Assembly (NCBI RefSeq): GCF_001039355.2
Contig: NW_019775473.1
Location: 135,590 to 199,589, forward strand
Direction: 5' to 3'
Source: Lingula anatina
Lineage: Eukaryota > Brachiopoda > Lingulata > Lingulida > Lingulidae
DNA: 64,000 nucleotides
The notes beneath the pieces are model-generated. The model was given only the letters and a program-made list of their open reading frames with translations, ran no database searches and was not told the DNA's origin. The position numbers and the translations under genes were made by a program. Numbering within the stretch: the first letter of the stretch is position 1; each line of letters opens with the position of its first letter. Of the stretch, positions 1-13,932 are shown piece by piece.

Positions 1-40
<40 letters not shown>
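1..40 (+). repeat. (GA)n microsatellite at the window edge
   Basis: Perfect GA dinucleotide tract that may continue to the left of the window. Confidence 0.95.
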
Positions 41-42
<2 letters not shown>

Positions 43-1160
43 AATGAGAGGAGTATAGATACTTCCTGTCCTGACTTCTCTATTAATAGGCAGGGCATTT
101 AATGATAACAAGAAAATCGATATTAAATAGAAACGCTCCGAGGAGCACTTAATGTCTTAACCTTTCAATCACGCCTCTCTTGCTTACGTTAAACCAGTCT
201 ATTCATGCGCGCTGCCCTCCCTTCGCATTCCGTATAGCGTTAACGTGTATAAACATTGGGTTATTTTTGTAAGGCAGTCGGACCAGTGAGTAGTGGTGGA
301 ATTTATGAATGAATGAAACCCTTCCTGCCTGCCACGATATGCACCTCACCCAAAATGTATTGTAGAGTAAATGAACTCGGGAGCAAATGACAGCATTATG
401 ATGTTCAAATTACATACATTGGTCTCTAAACAAACAACGTCGTCAAGAAAGACTCATGTTTTCACTCAGTCCTCCAAAACATTCTCTGCATTTTCCCAAA
501 TAAAAATATAAATGGAAAGGCACCGGATGTTCTCAACGTTTGTCATCACGCGACATCTACGATGGCCCTGCGTGTTTGAATTTCCGAATACCAGACTATT
601 TTTACTTCCCCAGTGGTTGATAATATTGCATCATTCTGTCCTTACGATGTGAACGTATGATGAAAGAACGCGTCACATATACTCATATAGTGCACTGTTG
701 CAAAAAACAGATGCAACCCTTTTTCCCCCATACGCGGCCCCTTTTAACATGCAGTAATTTTGGACGTGAAACTTGAAGCAGTTGTAATAATAAATAAAAT
801 AAGCACGCCGCTTAAGATCTACAATATTGCAAATATCCCAATCGAATTTTTGTAAATAACAACAAGGGAAAATACACACTCGTACTTATTACGCGCTGGA
901 GTGAAAACAGCAAAGGGGTAAAAAATACACTGCAACGATGCGAACTCCCCCTTGCTTCCAGATAATTAAAAATGCACGCATGTTCGACAATTTGGAATGC
1001 GAGATATTACGCCACCTCAACAGGGAGGAACACACTTTGTGTAATAATTCATTTGTACCCTTTCAAGGTTTTGTAAAATTTAATTTCTCATAAGTATATA
1101 CATATTTATTATAAATACCTCCCGCGTGACCCCCTATGCCAATGTTTGACATTGCAGCAG

Positions 1161-1574
1161 ATGACTTTTGAGCGGTTCTACAGTCCAGCGTTGAATAAGC
1201 TATTATACAGAATGTTTAGTAATGACGTAACGATGCCTCGGACTATTTTCATAGTTGCGAAGACAAGAGTCATATTCCAGAAGAAAATGTACGTTTTTCG
1301 CCCTCCGGGCAGACGACAATTTCGAACGTATTGGAGCTATTATCGCTACTTAACGTTTGACCAACGCAACATTCTTGGCGTGGATCGTGTTTCACTGAGC
1401 CACTATTTATATCTTAAACCTGCACGCTTCTATTTAGTGGTCTTCGTGGATCCTTCCGTATTTTTTTCTTGCTATAATATAAGCAAAGATATACTAATTT
1501 CATACTGTCCATCTCTATCTTTATATAATAATATTACCGAAATTGCTTTTGAAGCATATAATAAAAACATGTAA
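1161..1574 (+). CDS. Open reading frame of 137 codons, doubtful
   Basis: ATG to TAA with moderately mixed composition (MTFERFYSPALNKLLYRMF at the start) but high Tyr/Phe/Ile. No signal peptide, domain or splice signals were recognised. It is the longest ATG frame outside repeats and the NIDO gene, yet a length of this order can arise by chance in 64 kb of AT-rich DNA. Confidence 0.15.
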   Translation: MTFERFYSPALNKLLYRMFSNDVTMPRTIFIVAKTRVIFQKKMYVFRPPGRRQFRTYWSYYRYLTFDQRNILGVDRVSLSHYLYLKPARFYLVVFVDPSVFFSCYNISKDILISYCPSLSLYNNITEIAFEAYNKNM

Positions 1575-3018
1575 GACACCTGCAAGTGGCTTATTCATTA
1601 TAAATGAAAAATAATGGGTATTTGAAATCTCCAAGTTTATAAAAATCGACGCACTTCTCGACTTGTTATGACGTTTCTATCGCTTCCAAAATAAAAGGAT
1701 GTGTTAAGCTAAATGTTAAAAGTTAGTTTAAAGTTAAAGCTTAGTTAGAAATAATGTCAAAATTGTTTTTATTGAGCTGAAATGAAGTCCCGTTTTTACA
1801 ATAATAACAACTTCCCCCAAAAGAAAGTGCTACCAAAAAAGATAAAAGATAATTCATTAAGGCAAATGCAAAGGGCAGTTCCTTGGATTATCTACAATTT
1901 TTTTCTGCCAATTCGGTTCTTTCAAAATAAAATGTCAAAAATGTTTACGCAGAGATAAATTATGTAGACATCAGATATCAAATCAAAGTTCAAGGTTGCC
2001 CCAACTCGTCTTACGTCAATTTCAAAACGGTCTGGAAATATGTGAACGCCACAAAGCCCCAAACAATTTTTTTCTTGACATTTGTCTTTTAAACCATCCC
2101 CTCCGTAACAGTGTACAGCATCTCCCTTTTACACCGACCAGACGCTACAAATTCCTCAAATCGCCCCCGCCTTCCCTCTCAACGTATCAATTGTCGGATT
2201 TGAACAATCAGCGCCACACCTGACCATCTCTCTTCGAGCGCCGGCGGATGACACCAAGTGAGTGACATTTAAGCAATGACAGCGCACGTTCTCTCTTGGT
2301 ACGGCACCTTCACCTCGAGCCTGCTCCGGCGTGGCACAAGTCCTGCCAAGCTTTTCCGCGTACAATTAACCACCCCCTTAGCCTTCGATTTAATCTGCGT
2401 CTCTAAAAATCGTTGAATTTCAATACGGTAAATTGAGGGAACGACGTCAAAAGACGTCGCCTGAACTCACCTAGACTACGTGTGCAATTTGGATTGCTTG
2501 TTTGGATTGCTTTTTGGCAACTTCATCGGATTTCAGCGCGCGAGCCCTGCGACTGGTACCGGGCTTAATCGTTGTTATCCTCATTCGCTAACCACTTAAC
2601 AATGTTCGACATTTTTTTCGTACACAGACAGTATCTATTTTTCAGTTGGGTTTAATATCAGTATAAGTAACTTCAGTGGTCGAGGACTCGCAAGCGCCGT
2701 AGACAAGCAACCTGTTTCCTACTTTTCTCGCACATAAAGAACTAGATTAATGGCAACATTTTCATGCTAACTGATAACAAAACGTCAAAAACGATTGTAT
2801 TTTGCGTTGAGATGTTATTGTAGCCCATGCTCCATACACAAATGACTGCTGTTAGGAAGAAACTTTCTCATATCTCTTGATCAAAACACATTCTGGCCCT
2901 GACATTGTTATGGTATGAAGTTTTCTTAATGTACTCTTATTTGAACCTCTAACAAATTGTAGAAAACAATTTCCTAGACAAGAATCGGACTGCAAGTCGA
3001 AATGATAAAGAGTTCAAC

Positions 3019-3020
<2 letters not shown>

Positions 3021-3095
<75 letters not shown>
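3021..3095 (+). repeat. Compound (CA)n(GA)n microsatellite
   Basis: Fifteen CA units pass directly into about 22 GA units. Low-complexity frames on both strands here are artefacts of the repeat. Confidence 0.95.
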
Positions 3096-3098
<3 letters not shown>

Positions 3099-3863
3099 GA
3101 GGAGAGGAGGAAAAAGGTTGGAGACCACATCTGCCTGTTCTTACACGTCTTTTGCCACAATATACAACAAAACGGATCAACACCTATTAAACCGTGCACC
3201 AATAACACGGTCTACAAAACACGTAGTAGGGGTTTGGAACATTAAGTACCGTTTAGACAGGCTCTCTAGTAGCATTAACGTCAAGGTAATGGCTTCATCG
3301 GGGAGTTTTATGGGCGCGACCATCTGCTTGTCTTTAGCTCAGTGACATTAAGCTGAGTTTCCAATAAAAATAACTTGCCCTAGTTGACACGGGGGTGCAC
3401 GACATTTTGGCGATGGAAAGAGACAGTTTGTGCCACTGGCGTGGTGTGTATGTGTGTGATTGTGTGTATGCGTGTGTGTGTGTGTTTGAGTGAGTATTAG
3501 AGTGTGTGTTCTCATTTTACTGTGCGTGTCTACGAATATGTGTGTACTTGTCTGCATGCGCTAGTTGGATTCCTCTTAGTGAGCATGCTGCAGAATTCAT
3601 TTTCTATATCGTTGATCTTTACGTAACCTCTCACGTGCTGCTGTTTCCCGTGAGTCGGGTTTTGCTGAAATTTCCCATCTCTGATGTGGCAGAGAGGGGT
3701 TGAAGGCTAGGTTGCTTAGTGTGTCAAAATAATGCTTAGGACGAAGGAAAGTTTAGAGTATTTCTTGTAGACTGTAATCAATCTCTCCATTGCATAGTGT
3801 GCACTGAAACGCACACAACACGCACGCACGCAGTAACAGTCAAACGCATGGACACACGAATTT

Positions 3864-3867
<4 letters not shown>

Positions 3868-3900
<33 letters not shown>

Positions 3901-3910
3901 CACACACACA
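3868..3910 (+). repeat. (CA)n microsatellite
   Basis: CA tract with one AA interruption, preceded by a looser (GCACAC)-type zone from 3811. Confidence 0.9.
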
Positions 3911-5819
3911 GCATCGTTTGGCCACAGCCTTTGTGACTTGTACGTTGTGATCAAATTAAACGGCTTTTTTTCCGGCCCCGAGGCAAACGAAACACACTCC
4001 CTTCTATAGCAATAAGAAGGCGGGTTAATTTCGTGACACCATTTAGCTGCCCCATTCATCCCAGTATTTCATTACCTTCGCCTGGTATAAAAACGGTTAG
4101 GGACCCGCGTCCTTTTTGTCCCCATATCCGCCCCGCTCATCCGGAGGGGAGGGGATGTCACTTCTTAGGACAATGTAGGGTCGGGGAAGGTGTGGTGGGT
4201 CTTGTTCGTAGGGGGGAGGGTGCAATATACTGACACTTTTGTTGTACATTTTCTCGGGTATCACGTTTGCACTCAAAGTGACGGAAAAGGCCAATAGTTA
4301 ACTTGGTTCGTTGAGAAAACACAAGTTGACTCTCTGGTACACGACCCGTACTCTGGCAGCGATGAATAATGTGACAATATAATATATATTGATGAGGTAA
4401 AGAAACGTGGAAACAGATAAGGACATGACTGTGATAAGCAATAAACTATTAGTACTGCTCCTTTTTTGAACAACGTATTTTAAAAAGCATATCATAAGCG
4501 TTGGATGTTTAAAATGGTGGATATCAATGCAATTAAAACCCTATGCCACAATTCACTCATTCGCCATGAAACATTGTCTACACCAAGTTATAGAGTGCTT
4601 TTCCGCCGTGCTAAACAGCTTCGTAATGTGAAAAGTTGAAACTGAAACTTAAAAATACAAAAAAAGAAAAATGTTGTTTGGCATACTCTTATCCACTCTA
4701 AATGTGCAAAAGTCCACTAAATGAAAGAAGCCATCGAACTGCAACTTTGGTCATTTTCAACCATTTTGTAACACAGGCCCGAAACTAATCTTTTAAGCGT
4801 AATGCTAGTTTCTTAACTCTTTTTTTTTTTTACCCAAGATGGAAGTTGACCAAAAAATTGTATTCAAAACCAAGCCAAACTCTCGACCTAGGTTCTTTCG
4901 AAAGCGTCCTCTTGTCGCAGAGGGGGTGGCCTCCTCGTGGATAAAAACCTAATTTGCGGTCTGCCACTTAAAGAAACCGGGCAGCAAAGGTGCTGACACA
5001 CGCTAAGAGATTCTGGTACGGTGTTTCTTCATTTTCAAACCTACTCATGTGCACGCTTATCAGACAAGTAGGCATATGTGGAAATTAAAAAGAAGAAACT
5101 GGCTATGAAATGCAGACAGGGGACAAGTTCCGTCCCCCTGGGTACCCTGCACTGTTCTAACGCTACGCAAGTTTGCGCGTACAGCCCATGGAAGGGACAT
5201 ACGTTTGTAAAGGAAACGAAGATTTTGACAACAAAATACCGCAAATAGGCCCATTAGGGGCTTCTATTCAACATTTCAGTGGCTGAATGTTTACTCGCCG
5301 TATAGAATTCACCTTCGACTGGATAAGAGCCATTGAATCGCCCTAACTTAACATATTAGAGAACCGATCCAAGCTCAGCCCTACACTTCATATCACACGA
5401 GCAGCCCTCACGCTGATATTTGTATTAATTTTCAAAGGCTATCAAGTTAGATCACATTTATCTCAAGTGTGTCTAAATTAACCGATTAAATTTACTTTGT
5501 GTTACTCGGCGTTGGATGCCAGGCGTATGACAATTACCCCCATCTGTGGAGTTTGTTAAGACATATTGTAATGGCATATTTTATCAAGAAAAAAAAATAC
5601 TTCTCATAGAATTCTGTAATTTCCAGGTTTGGTGGAAGCAAGGGGGCGTTACAGGTGTTCAAAAGCCTTGACTGCGACTGCAATTTATATCATTTGAAGA
5701 AAGATGGTGGTGCTTGCTGTTAAAACAGATTGAGGTCATTTATTTTCTTTTAAGTCAACGTGACTTAGGAACGTGTGTTTAGGTTGTCTTTTGTGGTGAC
5801 AGAGCCGTTGGTTTTACAA

Positions 5820-5825
5820 TTTATT
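5820..5825 (-). promoter_or_regulatory. Candidate polyadenylation signal of the small secreted protein gene
   Basis: AATAAA on the minus strand about 350 nt beyond the stop codon. A second AATAAA sits at 5744-5739. No closer AATAAA was seen between them and the stop. Confidence 0.35.
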
Positions 5826-6176
5826 GCACGGAATTGGTTTAGATTAGTCGCCGTGTATTATACACGTACACTTTGTTTTGCTTGGTTTCACCCCTTTCTC
5901 CAATGAATAAGGAAATACATTATACACACGCAAACATATACTTATTTTTAAAGAAATGTCACTGTGTTAATCAACACAGGAATGCTGCACCAGGCTTCCC
6001 ACGCTTAACTTTCTTAAACAGATCTCGAACACAATTTGGCAACAAAATACCTACATTTTGGGATATGGGAGTTGGACAATGCACTCGAAATTATGTCAAG
6101 CCACCCTGAGCTTCAGAGATTGCTGAAAACTTGCCATGGCTCTGCTGGGGACAGAAAGGAGTTTCTGATAAACTTT

Positions 6177-6337
6177 TCAAACTAGGGGTGTCATTGGTAG
6201 ACCTAAGACTATGCAAAAGGGATCTAGCTCTTCGTCGACAACATCAGTTTCTTTCAAAGATGTGCCTAAAAAATCTCCCAAATCATTGGAAGTAGCCACT
6301 GGGTCTATAATGTTTACCATATTCATCAAGTCCTTTC
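6177..6337 (-). CDS. Small secreted protein, exon 2
   Basis: Begins after acceptor GGTATTTCAAG with GA AAG GAC, completing the split Gly codon, and ends at TGA 6179-6177. It encodes 53 residues rich in Asp, Leu, Val and Thr. The composition (DDLG-like acidic and hydrophobic alternation, no runs of Phe/Tyr/Ile typical of chance AT-rich frames) supports coding. Confidence 0.65.
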
Positions 6338-7590
6338 CTTGAAATACCAAAAAACTAAGAGACATTACTGTGTTGAGAATAAAACTGCAGCATCTCGTGT
6401 CGCCTTCACAAGTTACACAAAAATTGTCACCAAAACCATAAATAAACTCGGTATATTTACAAACCTTGGCCAGCTGCTGTATTTGTTTGTGTGTGTGGAT
6501 GTGTGTACATGCCGAAGAATGGTTCCAGTCCACATATTTTCATGCCCAACATCGATTAAATATCACCGTGACTCACACTTCTCACGAAACCTAAATGTCA
6601 ATGCACCAAATGTAAACTTTGCACTGTTTCATGCAGTTAGTTTTCTATCACACGTCAAACTCATTTTAATCGTCCCATTCGCCGTAGCTTATTACGTTCT
6701 TTCGTAAGCATCTCCTCACACGCCAATATGTTATATGGAGACTTATCCCCACAGTTCTCAACCTGAGGTAAGAATACCCCCCTCCCCCTTCCCCCATCTC
6801 TTCCTATTCAATACTAAAGCCGGACCCCGTTCCTCTAGCCAAGATCCTGTATAGCAACGGAGTTATTTCCCTCCGCGCTGAATCCGCGATTAATGTATCA
6901 ATCAAAATAATGTGTTCGCCAAATACAGATTAAACGCAAAGGCAGATGGCGTGTGTAAAGGCCGAGAGATGTGAGAGGGAGTGTGAGCCAGTGTGGATGT
7001 GTGGGCGGGCCATGAAACCCACGCGGAAATCACCTGTTCTTGATGAACCGAGCCACAGAGAGGGAACCTTTTTCGTATGGTATCCCTAAACCAGAGTTTT
7101 ATTTCTTGACAAATCCAATAAGGATAATTAGCAAATTCAAGCTCAGGTAAAAAACCTACTTGCCAGATATTCGCACTTATACATGAACTACGACTTTAAG
7201 CGTCAGGGGCCAACAGTCAATATAACCTATACATAGATATTTGTTCTAAATTTCTGTTGACTTGAGAGCATAGTAAGTAAGAAGCCTACCTGGTTTAGGG
7301 TGCTCCACACTTTCAGAGATCTGTGCTATAGGATTAACGTGGACTAGGGGAGGGGGGAGGGTGGTTCTCCTGCGCCCCGACCTCGTTGTCGAGGTGCTCG
7401 TATCTCCACTGTGACTGTCTCCATCCTGAGACGGGGAAACGTCCATGTCATCATTGTCATTATCTGCGTTCACGACAGTTTTACTCTGCCGTAACCTTTG
7501 CCTATGCTGTCTTTTTCTCCCTCCGTGTCCCGGCCACGTTAATAGTCCCAGCATTAGTAGAACATACACACTGTATTTGGATATATCCAT
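6177..7590 (-). CDS. Small secreted protein of unknown family (2 exons, 153 residues)
   Basis: Exon 1 is 7590-7290 and exon 2 is 6337-6177 (minus strand). Donor CCAG/GTAGGC and acceptor GGTATTTCAAG are both good, and both exons use phase 1, giving 462 nt including TGA. Residues 1-23 look like a signal peptide (hydrophobic core VYVLLMLGLLTW). Then come an Arg-rich segment (RKRQHRQRLRQ, 25-35), an acidic and Ser/Thr-rich segment (41-69), a tribasic RRR (73-75), a Pro-rich stretch (LPPPL), and an acidic C-terminal region with the only cysteine (C142) near LDPFCIVLGLPMTPLV. Start context is strong (G at -3 and +4), and a TATA box lies about 100 nt upstream. Basic clusters could be convertase sites, so a prohormone or other secreted regulator is possible, but no family was recognised. 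The gene has no close neighbour. Confidence 0.72.
7290..7590 (-). CDS. Small secreted protein, exon 1
   Basis: ATG at 7590-7588 to the donor at 7290/7289. It encodes residues 1-100 plus one base. Reading on through the donor would give a tail ending at a stop near 7246, which is the alternative single-exon product of 114 residues. Confidence 0.7.
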
Positions 7591-7691
7591 TGCGGTGGGT
7601 TGATTGTAGTATTAGCAGGTGGTAAAGTGGGAGTGATCACACCATTGGACCCTCTCGCCGTGACTGTGGCTTCTCCTCCACGGAGTCCGTG

Positions 7692-7699
7692 TTTATATA
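7692..7699 (-). promoter_or_regulatory. TATA box of the small secreted protein gene
   Basis: TATATAAA on the minus strand, about 100 nt before the ATG at 7590. It predicts transcription start near 7665 and a short leader. The surrounding 7620-7760 is relatively GC- and CpG-rich compared with the window, as expected for a promoter. Confidence 0.55.
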
Positions 7700-9268
7700 C
7701 ACGCTCGCTCGCCCTATGTCACCGAGCGCCGCGGCAGTAGGGGGCTTGCTTCCTGATTCATCCACGAACTGAGTTAGAGATAAGTGTCCTTTCCTATGCG
7801 TTACGCTGGTGTCCTTCAAACGTCATGAGCCAAGTCACCGATACCAGCGCTCTGTCAATACGCCCCAAAATGTACACAGCAGCGCGGGAAAACTGGTCTA
7901 AGCTAAAAAGAAAACAAATTTCAGGTTAGGAACTGTTTGGTTATTGTCAGGGCAAGCCAAACTGTACTGTCTGCTCGTCGTTCTGTTTCCACATGCGCGT
8001 GGCTCTGACAAAATCTCGGAGAGCCGTGTACAAGAGTGGCTTCTTGACCAATCAGAGCTCACGGATAGGCTGGGAGAGCGTTTCATCACAGACCTCAAGG
8101 CGATTTGTAAGGTGGGTTAACTCTGTAGCTTTAAGAGGCAGTGACTGTGTTGAGCAGCGAGCTAACTTACTACGCCGCGCAATTGACATACGTCAATCAC
8201 ACGCTTAAGCACTCATAGGTGTCAGTCGAACTGCGGATCGTCCGCTTTCGTTGTTGTAATTGACACGGGAGCCTTGTTTTCTGTTGAAGGAATAAGATTG
8301 ATTGCTTAGTAAGCTTAAACAGCTTTAATCGTCCTCACACATATACTATAGACCACTGTTTGTAAATTGAGTCGAACACGTCGAAAAAACGGACTAAAAG
8401 AAAAGCGCCCCTGTGTTCGGAGGATTTTCGCCCGGGGGAAGGGGCGCATAAAAGTGACGTTTCGTAAACATTGGGGTTACGGCCCCAGCCCCGTGTACTT
8501 GAGCGAAGGGGGCAGCTCAAAGCGGGGAGGGGGCAGTGTCAGGGTCGCAGCAGTGTTTTAAAATTCGGCGTTTAAAATGGGTACTTTTTTTATAAGTAAT
8601 ACTGAAGGTGTAGGTGTTTTGTACATAGCGATAGATAGCAATGTATATACATCTTAAAATCAGTTTTCGTATTTCTTCGTTGTATGTTGTACCGAATGAA
8701 TGTACGTTTCAGAGTCAAGGAACCGCTTAAAAACATTCAAAAGGTTAGATTTACTATCAGTGGTATTTATCTGTATATCACTTGTGCTCAGTGTTTACAC
8801 AGACAACATTTCACCAATTCGACGGGGGCTTTTGAAGAAGGTATCATTTTAGACCTTATTCCCAACATTTTCCCTTAAAATATCACTGATCAAATAATTT
8901 TTTTAAAAAGAAACTGAAAAAAAAAAAATGCCTGGGTATTTTGACGCGGGCGTAGGCATTGTGCCTGCGTACACTATGGACCAGTGGCATCACAGTTGGG
9001 CCGTAATGAGATAATGTCCTCTCAGTACCGGGTTGATCAAACACACCAGCGGGGGACGGGACGTGATACCTGCCACACTCTCTAGTCTTAATGACGTGAC
9101 GGTAGGTGGGGAGCGGCGTGGTTCACGGTGTCCGGAAAGCCCGTTGAGGTGATGCGTCTACTTTTTTTATTGATTTCTCTAAAAAAAAATTCTCTTACAT
9201 TATCATCAGTGACGATACTGTGGACTCAACCGAGACAAAATGATGGCCTTTGATTTTAAGTACTTTTT

Positions 9269-9270
<2 letters not shown>

Positions 9271-9309
<39 letters not shown>
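9271..9309 (+). repeat. (CT)n microsatellite
   Basis: Uninterrupted CT tract. A second, similar one lies at 10101-10136. Confidence 0.95.
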
Positions 9310-9314
<5 letters not shown>

Positions 9315-10098
9315 ATCCAGTGGGAAGAAAGCTAAGGTTTGAATACTAGTACTTAATATCCCCTTGTCATCCAGATACAGGGAAAGCGTACTGTATGAAT
9401 CTAGATTTGTTATAATTGTTCTAATTGTTGTTGAGCGTATTATATAGTTTGTTGCGTGTGGCGTGTCGGGGGTAGGATGTGTCCGTACAACGCGCTGTGA
9501 ACGCTTCTTACTCAATTACTCCACAATGCGGTGCCACTTCACCACGAACAAACTGCGTTTCTCAATAGTTAACAGCTCACGTGCGAGATGGTATATAATG
9601 ATCATGCTTTATGATGGTTTCTTTTTTTTTTTTCGTTAAATTGATGCGGTTGTTCCATACCCAAAGTGGAGAGGAATTCAATTCCCTATAAAGACAAAGT
9701 ATGGATGGAAATACATTTGAACGTTAAGAATTCATATTGTAAAATGGTCATTGAAAAAGTTACATGAAGTAAGGTCGATAAAATACCATTTACTGTCAAA
9801 GGATATTTGATATGTATAATTTGTCTCTTGAAATAGAAAAATTAAAAAATACCAAGCAGTTTTCAAAATGTGTCACAGAAAATAGCGCACATGCCAAATC
9901 TCCCTTCTGACTGTCGCTTACAATTAAGTAATACATATGAATCACATCTGTGAGCTAAAAATGTGATGGAAAGTTAATCAATTGTGTGGCGTACGGGTGG
10001 TCAAAATTTCAAAAATTCATTGTGCACGCGGTAGCCGAAATCGGTTCTAATTGCGATAAGCTACAATCATGGGTTTTCATTTAAATATTCCTCCCTCC

Positions 10099-10140
<42 letters not shown>

Positions 10141-13100
10141 AACTCACGAGAGGCCCAAGGCAAACAAAAAGGAGACTCCGTGACAAGCAGCTACTGTCAC
10201 AATATTGACATTTTCGTAACAAACGTCTAATGACCGAGATGGCGAGTTTGTTTGGGTTCTGGCTTCCACTCACATTCTTGCTATAAGGAGGAGTGAAAAG
10301 CTGCGTAAAGTGTTGAGAATGTAAAGATCCCGAGTGCCATAATATTATGCTAGCAGTGTGGTTTACAGTATTATTCTGTGGTACTTGCAGCTTTAATTAT
10401 AGGAGATATATATACAGTCAGAGTGTGCCCCTGGGTTTTATTTTGTAGTACATGAACGGTTCATGGTTTTGTCCAATCACGGAGGTGATTAAAATGGAAT
10501 GCGTCATACGACCTTTTCTGGACACTATGTCATTGGAGAGAGAGAGAGAGCGAGAGAGAGAGCGAGAGAGAGAACATTTAGCCTGTCATAAGGTTCAAGT
10601 TCAACAAGAGCTTTGCATTGTGATTACACTTAAGTATGGTAGTTCATTTAGCAAATGGCTTTCACAGAAAACCCGTTTAACGTAATTTTTTATATTAAGT
10701 TATAAAATGAAATTGTTAAATTTTTCACTATCTGATTTTAGTACACAATGAGCCCAACATCAGGGAAGATTTAATGACGTCCTGTATAATTCATTAAATA
10801 TAACGCAAAATAAGCACTTAATATTTCAAAATGTGTAAAATATAAAATCCGTGAACTCAAAACAAGCAAAAGAAGAAATACAATGTAGAACTTAACTCTT
10901 TTGCCCATATGAAAAGAGCTCTTCATTCCTTAAAATGAAAACGTTATGCCAGAACTCGGAATAAGGAAATATAATAGCCTTATCAATGCAAATGAAGTTT
11001 TAATCATAACCCCAAATGAATGAAGTGATTGTTTGTCACCGAGCTAGGGTTTCAATATGGCAGATGCCAAGGCATGACGACGTGGTGACACAAAAACGTG
11101 TGAAAAATGACCAGTTTCGACGAACCTAAAATAGCAGATTTAAGGAAGGAATTACCAGAAAAAAAAACACGACACTCTAAATTGCAGTCTTCTTTAACAA
11201 CCAATTTTGTGCATCTAGATTGTATCTGTACAACATTGAAAATACATGTTTTTAGAGCTGAAGCGCAAAGGAAAAGGTGACAGCACTGCGAATCGAGGTA
11301 TTATAGAAATGTCGACTTATTCAAAGTCCAATTGCGTTATTTTCAGTTTTTCTGTTTCCAATATTTAGTCCTACGCCATGGAACAGAGCTATTTTTAAAG
11401 GTGCTTCCATGCTGTTCAATTATTTCACTGATTTTTTGCATCCCACTTATGGTTCAATATCTTGGTTTATAGAGTTGTACATGTATATGTACGGAATGTT
11501 CATTACGGTAAAATTATGAATAAAATGACGAGTTTCGGAGCAATTTGTCTACCACAGAAAAATAGGCCATGACTTAATGGCCATAATAAACGTTCTGTAT
11601 TGCCTGTAAGGCGCTGTAATATCAAGAATAATAGAAAAAAGAAATTCGCGAATAATAACCTATAGAACATGAATTACTGAATACCAAAAGAAAAAATAAG
11701 GTTCAAGGTTCAATGTTAGGACGAAATCATGGTAGGAAGGTGCAAAAGGGGAAACAGATTTACTGTTAGGAGTCATGAGTAATTCATTTTAAAATGTCAC
11801 TACGTGTAGTAAATCAGCTATAGCTATTTGGAAGTTAATAATGCAGTTTGTTGGAATGTGTTTTATACGCATTTGTTCATGGGTATGAGGATGAGCTGAA
11901 ATTGAATCCGGAACCTTAAAAAGCAAAACAAAAACAATCAATAAGAAGTTGTTATCATATTTAGGCGAATAGATCGTACAGTATAAGGATTAAGGATGAT
12001 ACAGGAAGCGAATTCTTTTAGAATTGTCCTGAAATCCGGTCGCTTTCCGTCTTTGTGGCAACTTGCAATTCTGTATCCTCCAATGCCATGGACGTTATCA
12101 AATTTTTTTCTTTGCCATGTTATTCCACTCCAGCTTAAATTACAGTACAATTTTTGTTTACAATTTCATTTTAATGTTTTTATTATATAAGATTTGACAC
12201 AGATCCGTTAACTGCATCAGTTAAAGGTATATAGATTAATTTAAAAGTATTTTCTGTACGGTTTACTAAATACACTGTATGCATACCTATACTGTTCCAT
12301 GGGGTTATAATTGTTCTTGTTTTCGCGTAACAAATTAATTATGTGTTCGTTTGTTTTCTGAAGATACTACATGATAGTGTAAACATCAAACATCTTTTAT
12401 CGTTGACGTAATATTTGGATACTCATCAGTAGCATTTTTATACGTTACGTATCACGAGTTTTGGAGATTTTTATGCCACATTCTAACTGAAATTTACCAG
12501 TATTATTTTAGTAATTTTCGTGTTATTTTTTATCTTTTTGTCGATACCTGATAAAGTGCTCCGACTTGAGCTCTGAGTATTTATCTCCTTGATGGAAAAT
12601 TTCCTTCTGATCCCATTTTTTTTCTGTTACCATTGTTATCATAACCTATGGCGTGACTAAGCATTGACGCCAATGCAGTGATTCCATATCTTCTGAAAGC
12701 AACTGTGTCGTAGACGAACGTTTTTAGTACGCATATGTATACGTGTTGTTGTGAATGCGTGTTACCGATTTCAGTCAAAGTGTGCAATTGAAGTAAACAA
12801 GATCAGAAGCAATGCCAAGGAAATCTTAATGTTGACTTGTATCATTCTTGGGTCAGAATAACAACAACAACGACAATACAATAATGGTGACAACAATATG
12901 AAAATTAACTTAAATTCTAAATATATATGCAAATCTAAAGAACATAATGTTAACGCACCCATTAAACTTTTAAGCCTCTAACCTTTTTAGCCTTGAACTG
13001 TCAATTATTTAAAGATATTGGAAAAATAAAACAATCCCTGTCACTACAAATTAGTCTGATATAAGATACGAGGAATGTTAACAAAATATCTGAAACCTTT

Positions 13101-13888
13101 CAGCAGAAGACAGTTGGTACGCAAAAGATAAAGTCGCGTAATCTCTTGGCTACGAACCAAGACATTCTCAGCTGAATGAAACAAATGTCTCCTTTTGTCT
13201 TTTTTTTCTAAAAAACTTGTCCCGATGTATGTTATGTAATACCACGTGTTTCTATCTGTATTATGTTGTTGGTTCTACATTAAAATAGCGTCTGGACAAG
13301 TTCTGTCTGGTGCTATGGACTCTGGAAGGAACAGCCTACTACTTTGTGATATAGTGGACAACAGTTTTCAGAAAACAGGTCTCCATCAAAACAGAACCAA
13401 TGATAGAAACATTTTCTAATAAAAATATAAAGACCTTCGTATAACTTGAGTAAAAAAATACTGAAACAGACGTTTAATCTTACCTTCTCTGACTTTGAAA
13501 CATCTTCTGTAAAATCATTATAGCGTCACATAAACTGTATTGGGGTATATCACAACCCTTTTAGTCCACTTAAGTAAATTTTGTATGACTAGGAAGGCTT
13601 TAGTCACCAAACCATTTCTTCGTCCGCGTAGTCATGGCAACGGGGCAAGGCTGACCCGTCTCTGTTCCCACGGATTAAACTAAAATGGGGTGGCATCTGC
13701 CCAAAAATGTTCTCGGGGGACATGTCTTGATTTTGACAGACACTGCCCTTGAGACGCCCCGGGTGTCTTTACCAGGGTCTTCAAATGATGATCTACTCAT
13801 AAACCTGCTATTTTTAAAAGTGTGCGTATGAGTGTGTCTAATTGTCGCACACCGATTTACTCATAAACTTGCTAGTTTTGGAATTTTG

Positions 13889-13932
13889 TGTGTGTGTGTG
13901 TGTGTGTGCGTGTGTGTGTGTGTGTGTGTGTA
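13889..13932 (+). repeat. (GT)n microsatellite
   Basis: GT tract with one CG interruption, followed by a G-rich stretch to 13980. Confidence 0.95.

Larger units (their letters stand above)
41..6176. other. Non-coding stretch
   Basis: No gene recognised apart from the doubtful frame at 1161-1574. Contains the microsatellites at 3021, 3467 (GT) and 3868. 2150-2600 is a GC-richer, CpG-containing patch without a convincing open frame. The 3' untranslated region of the secreted-protein gene probably covers about 5800-6176. Confidence 0.5.

Noticed and set aside
6177-6533. Single-exon reading of the minus frame 6533-6177
   Set aside because: The part above 6337 is a (CA)-like and AT-rich intron end; the phase-matched acceptor at 6338 gives a better two-exon gene.
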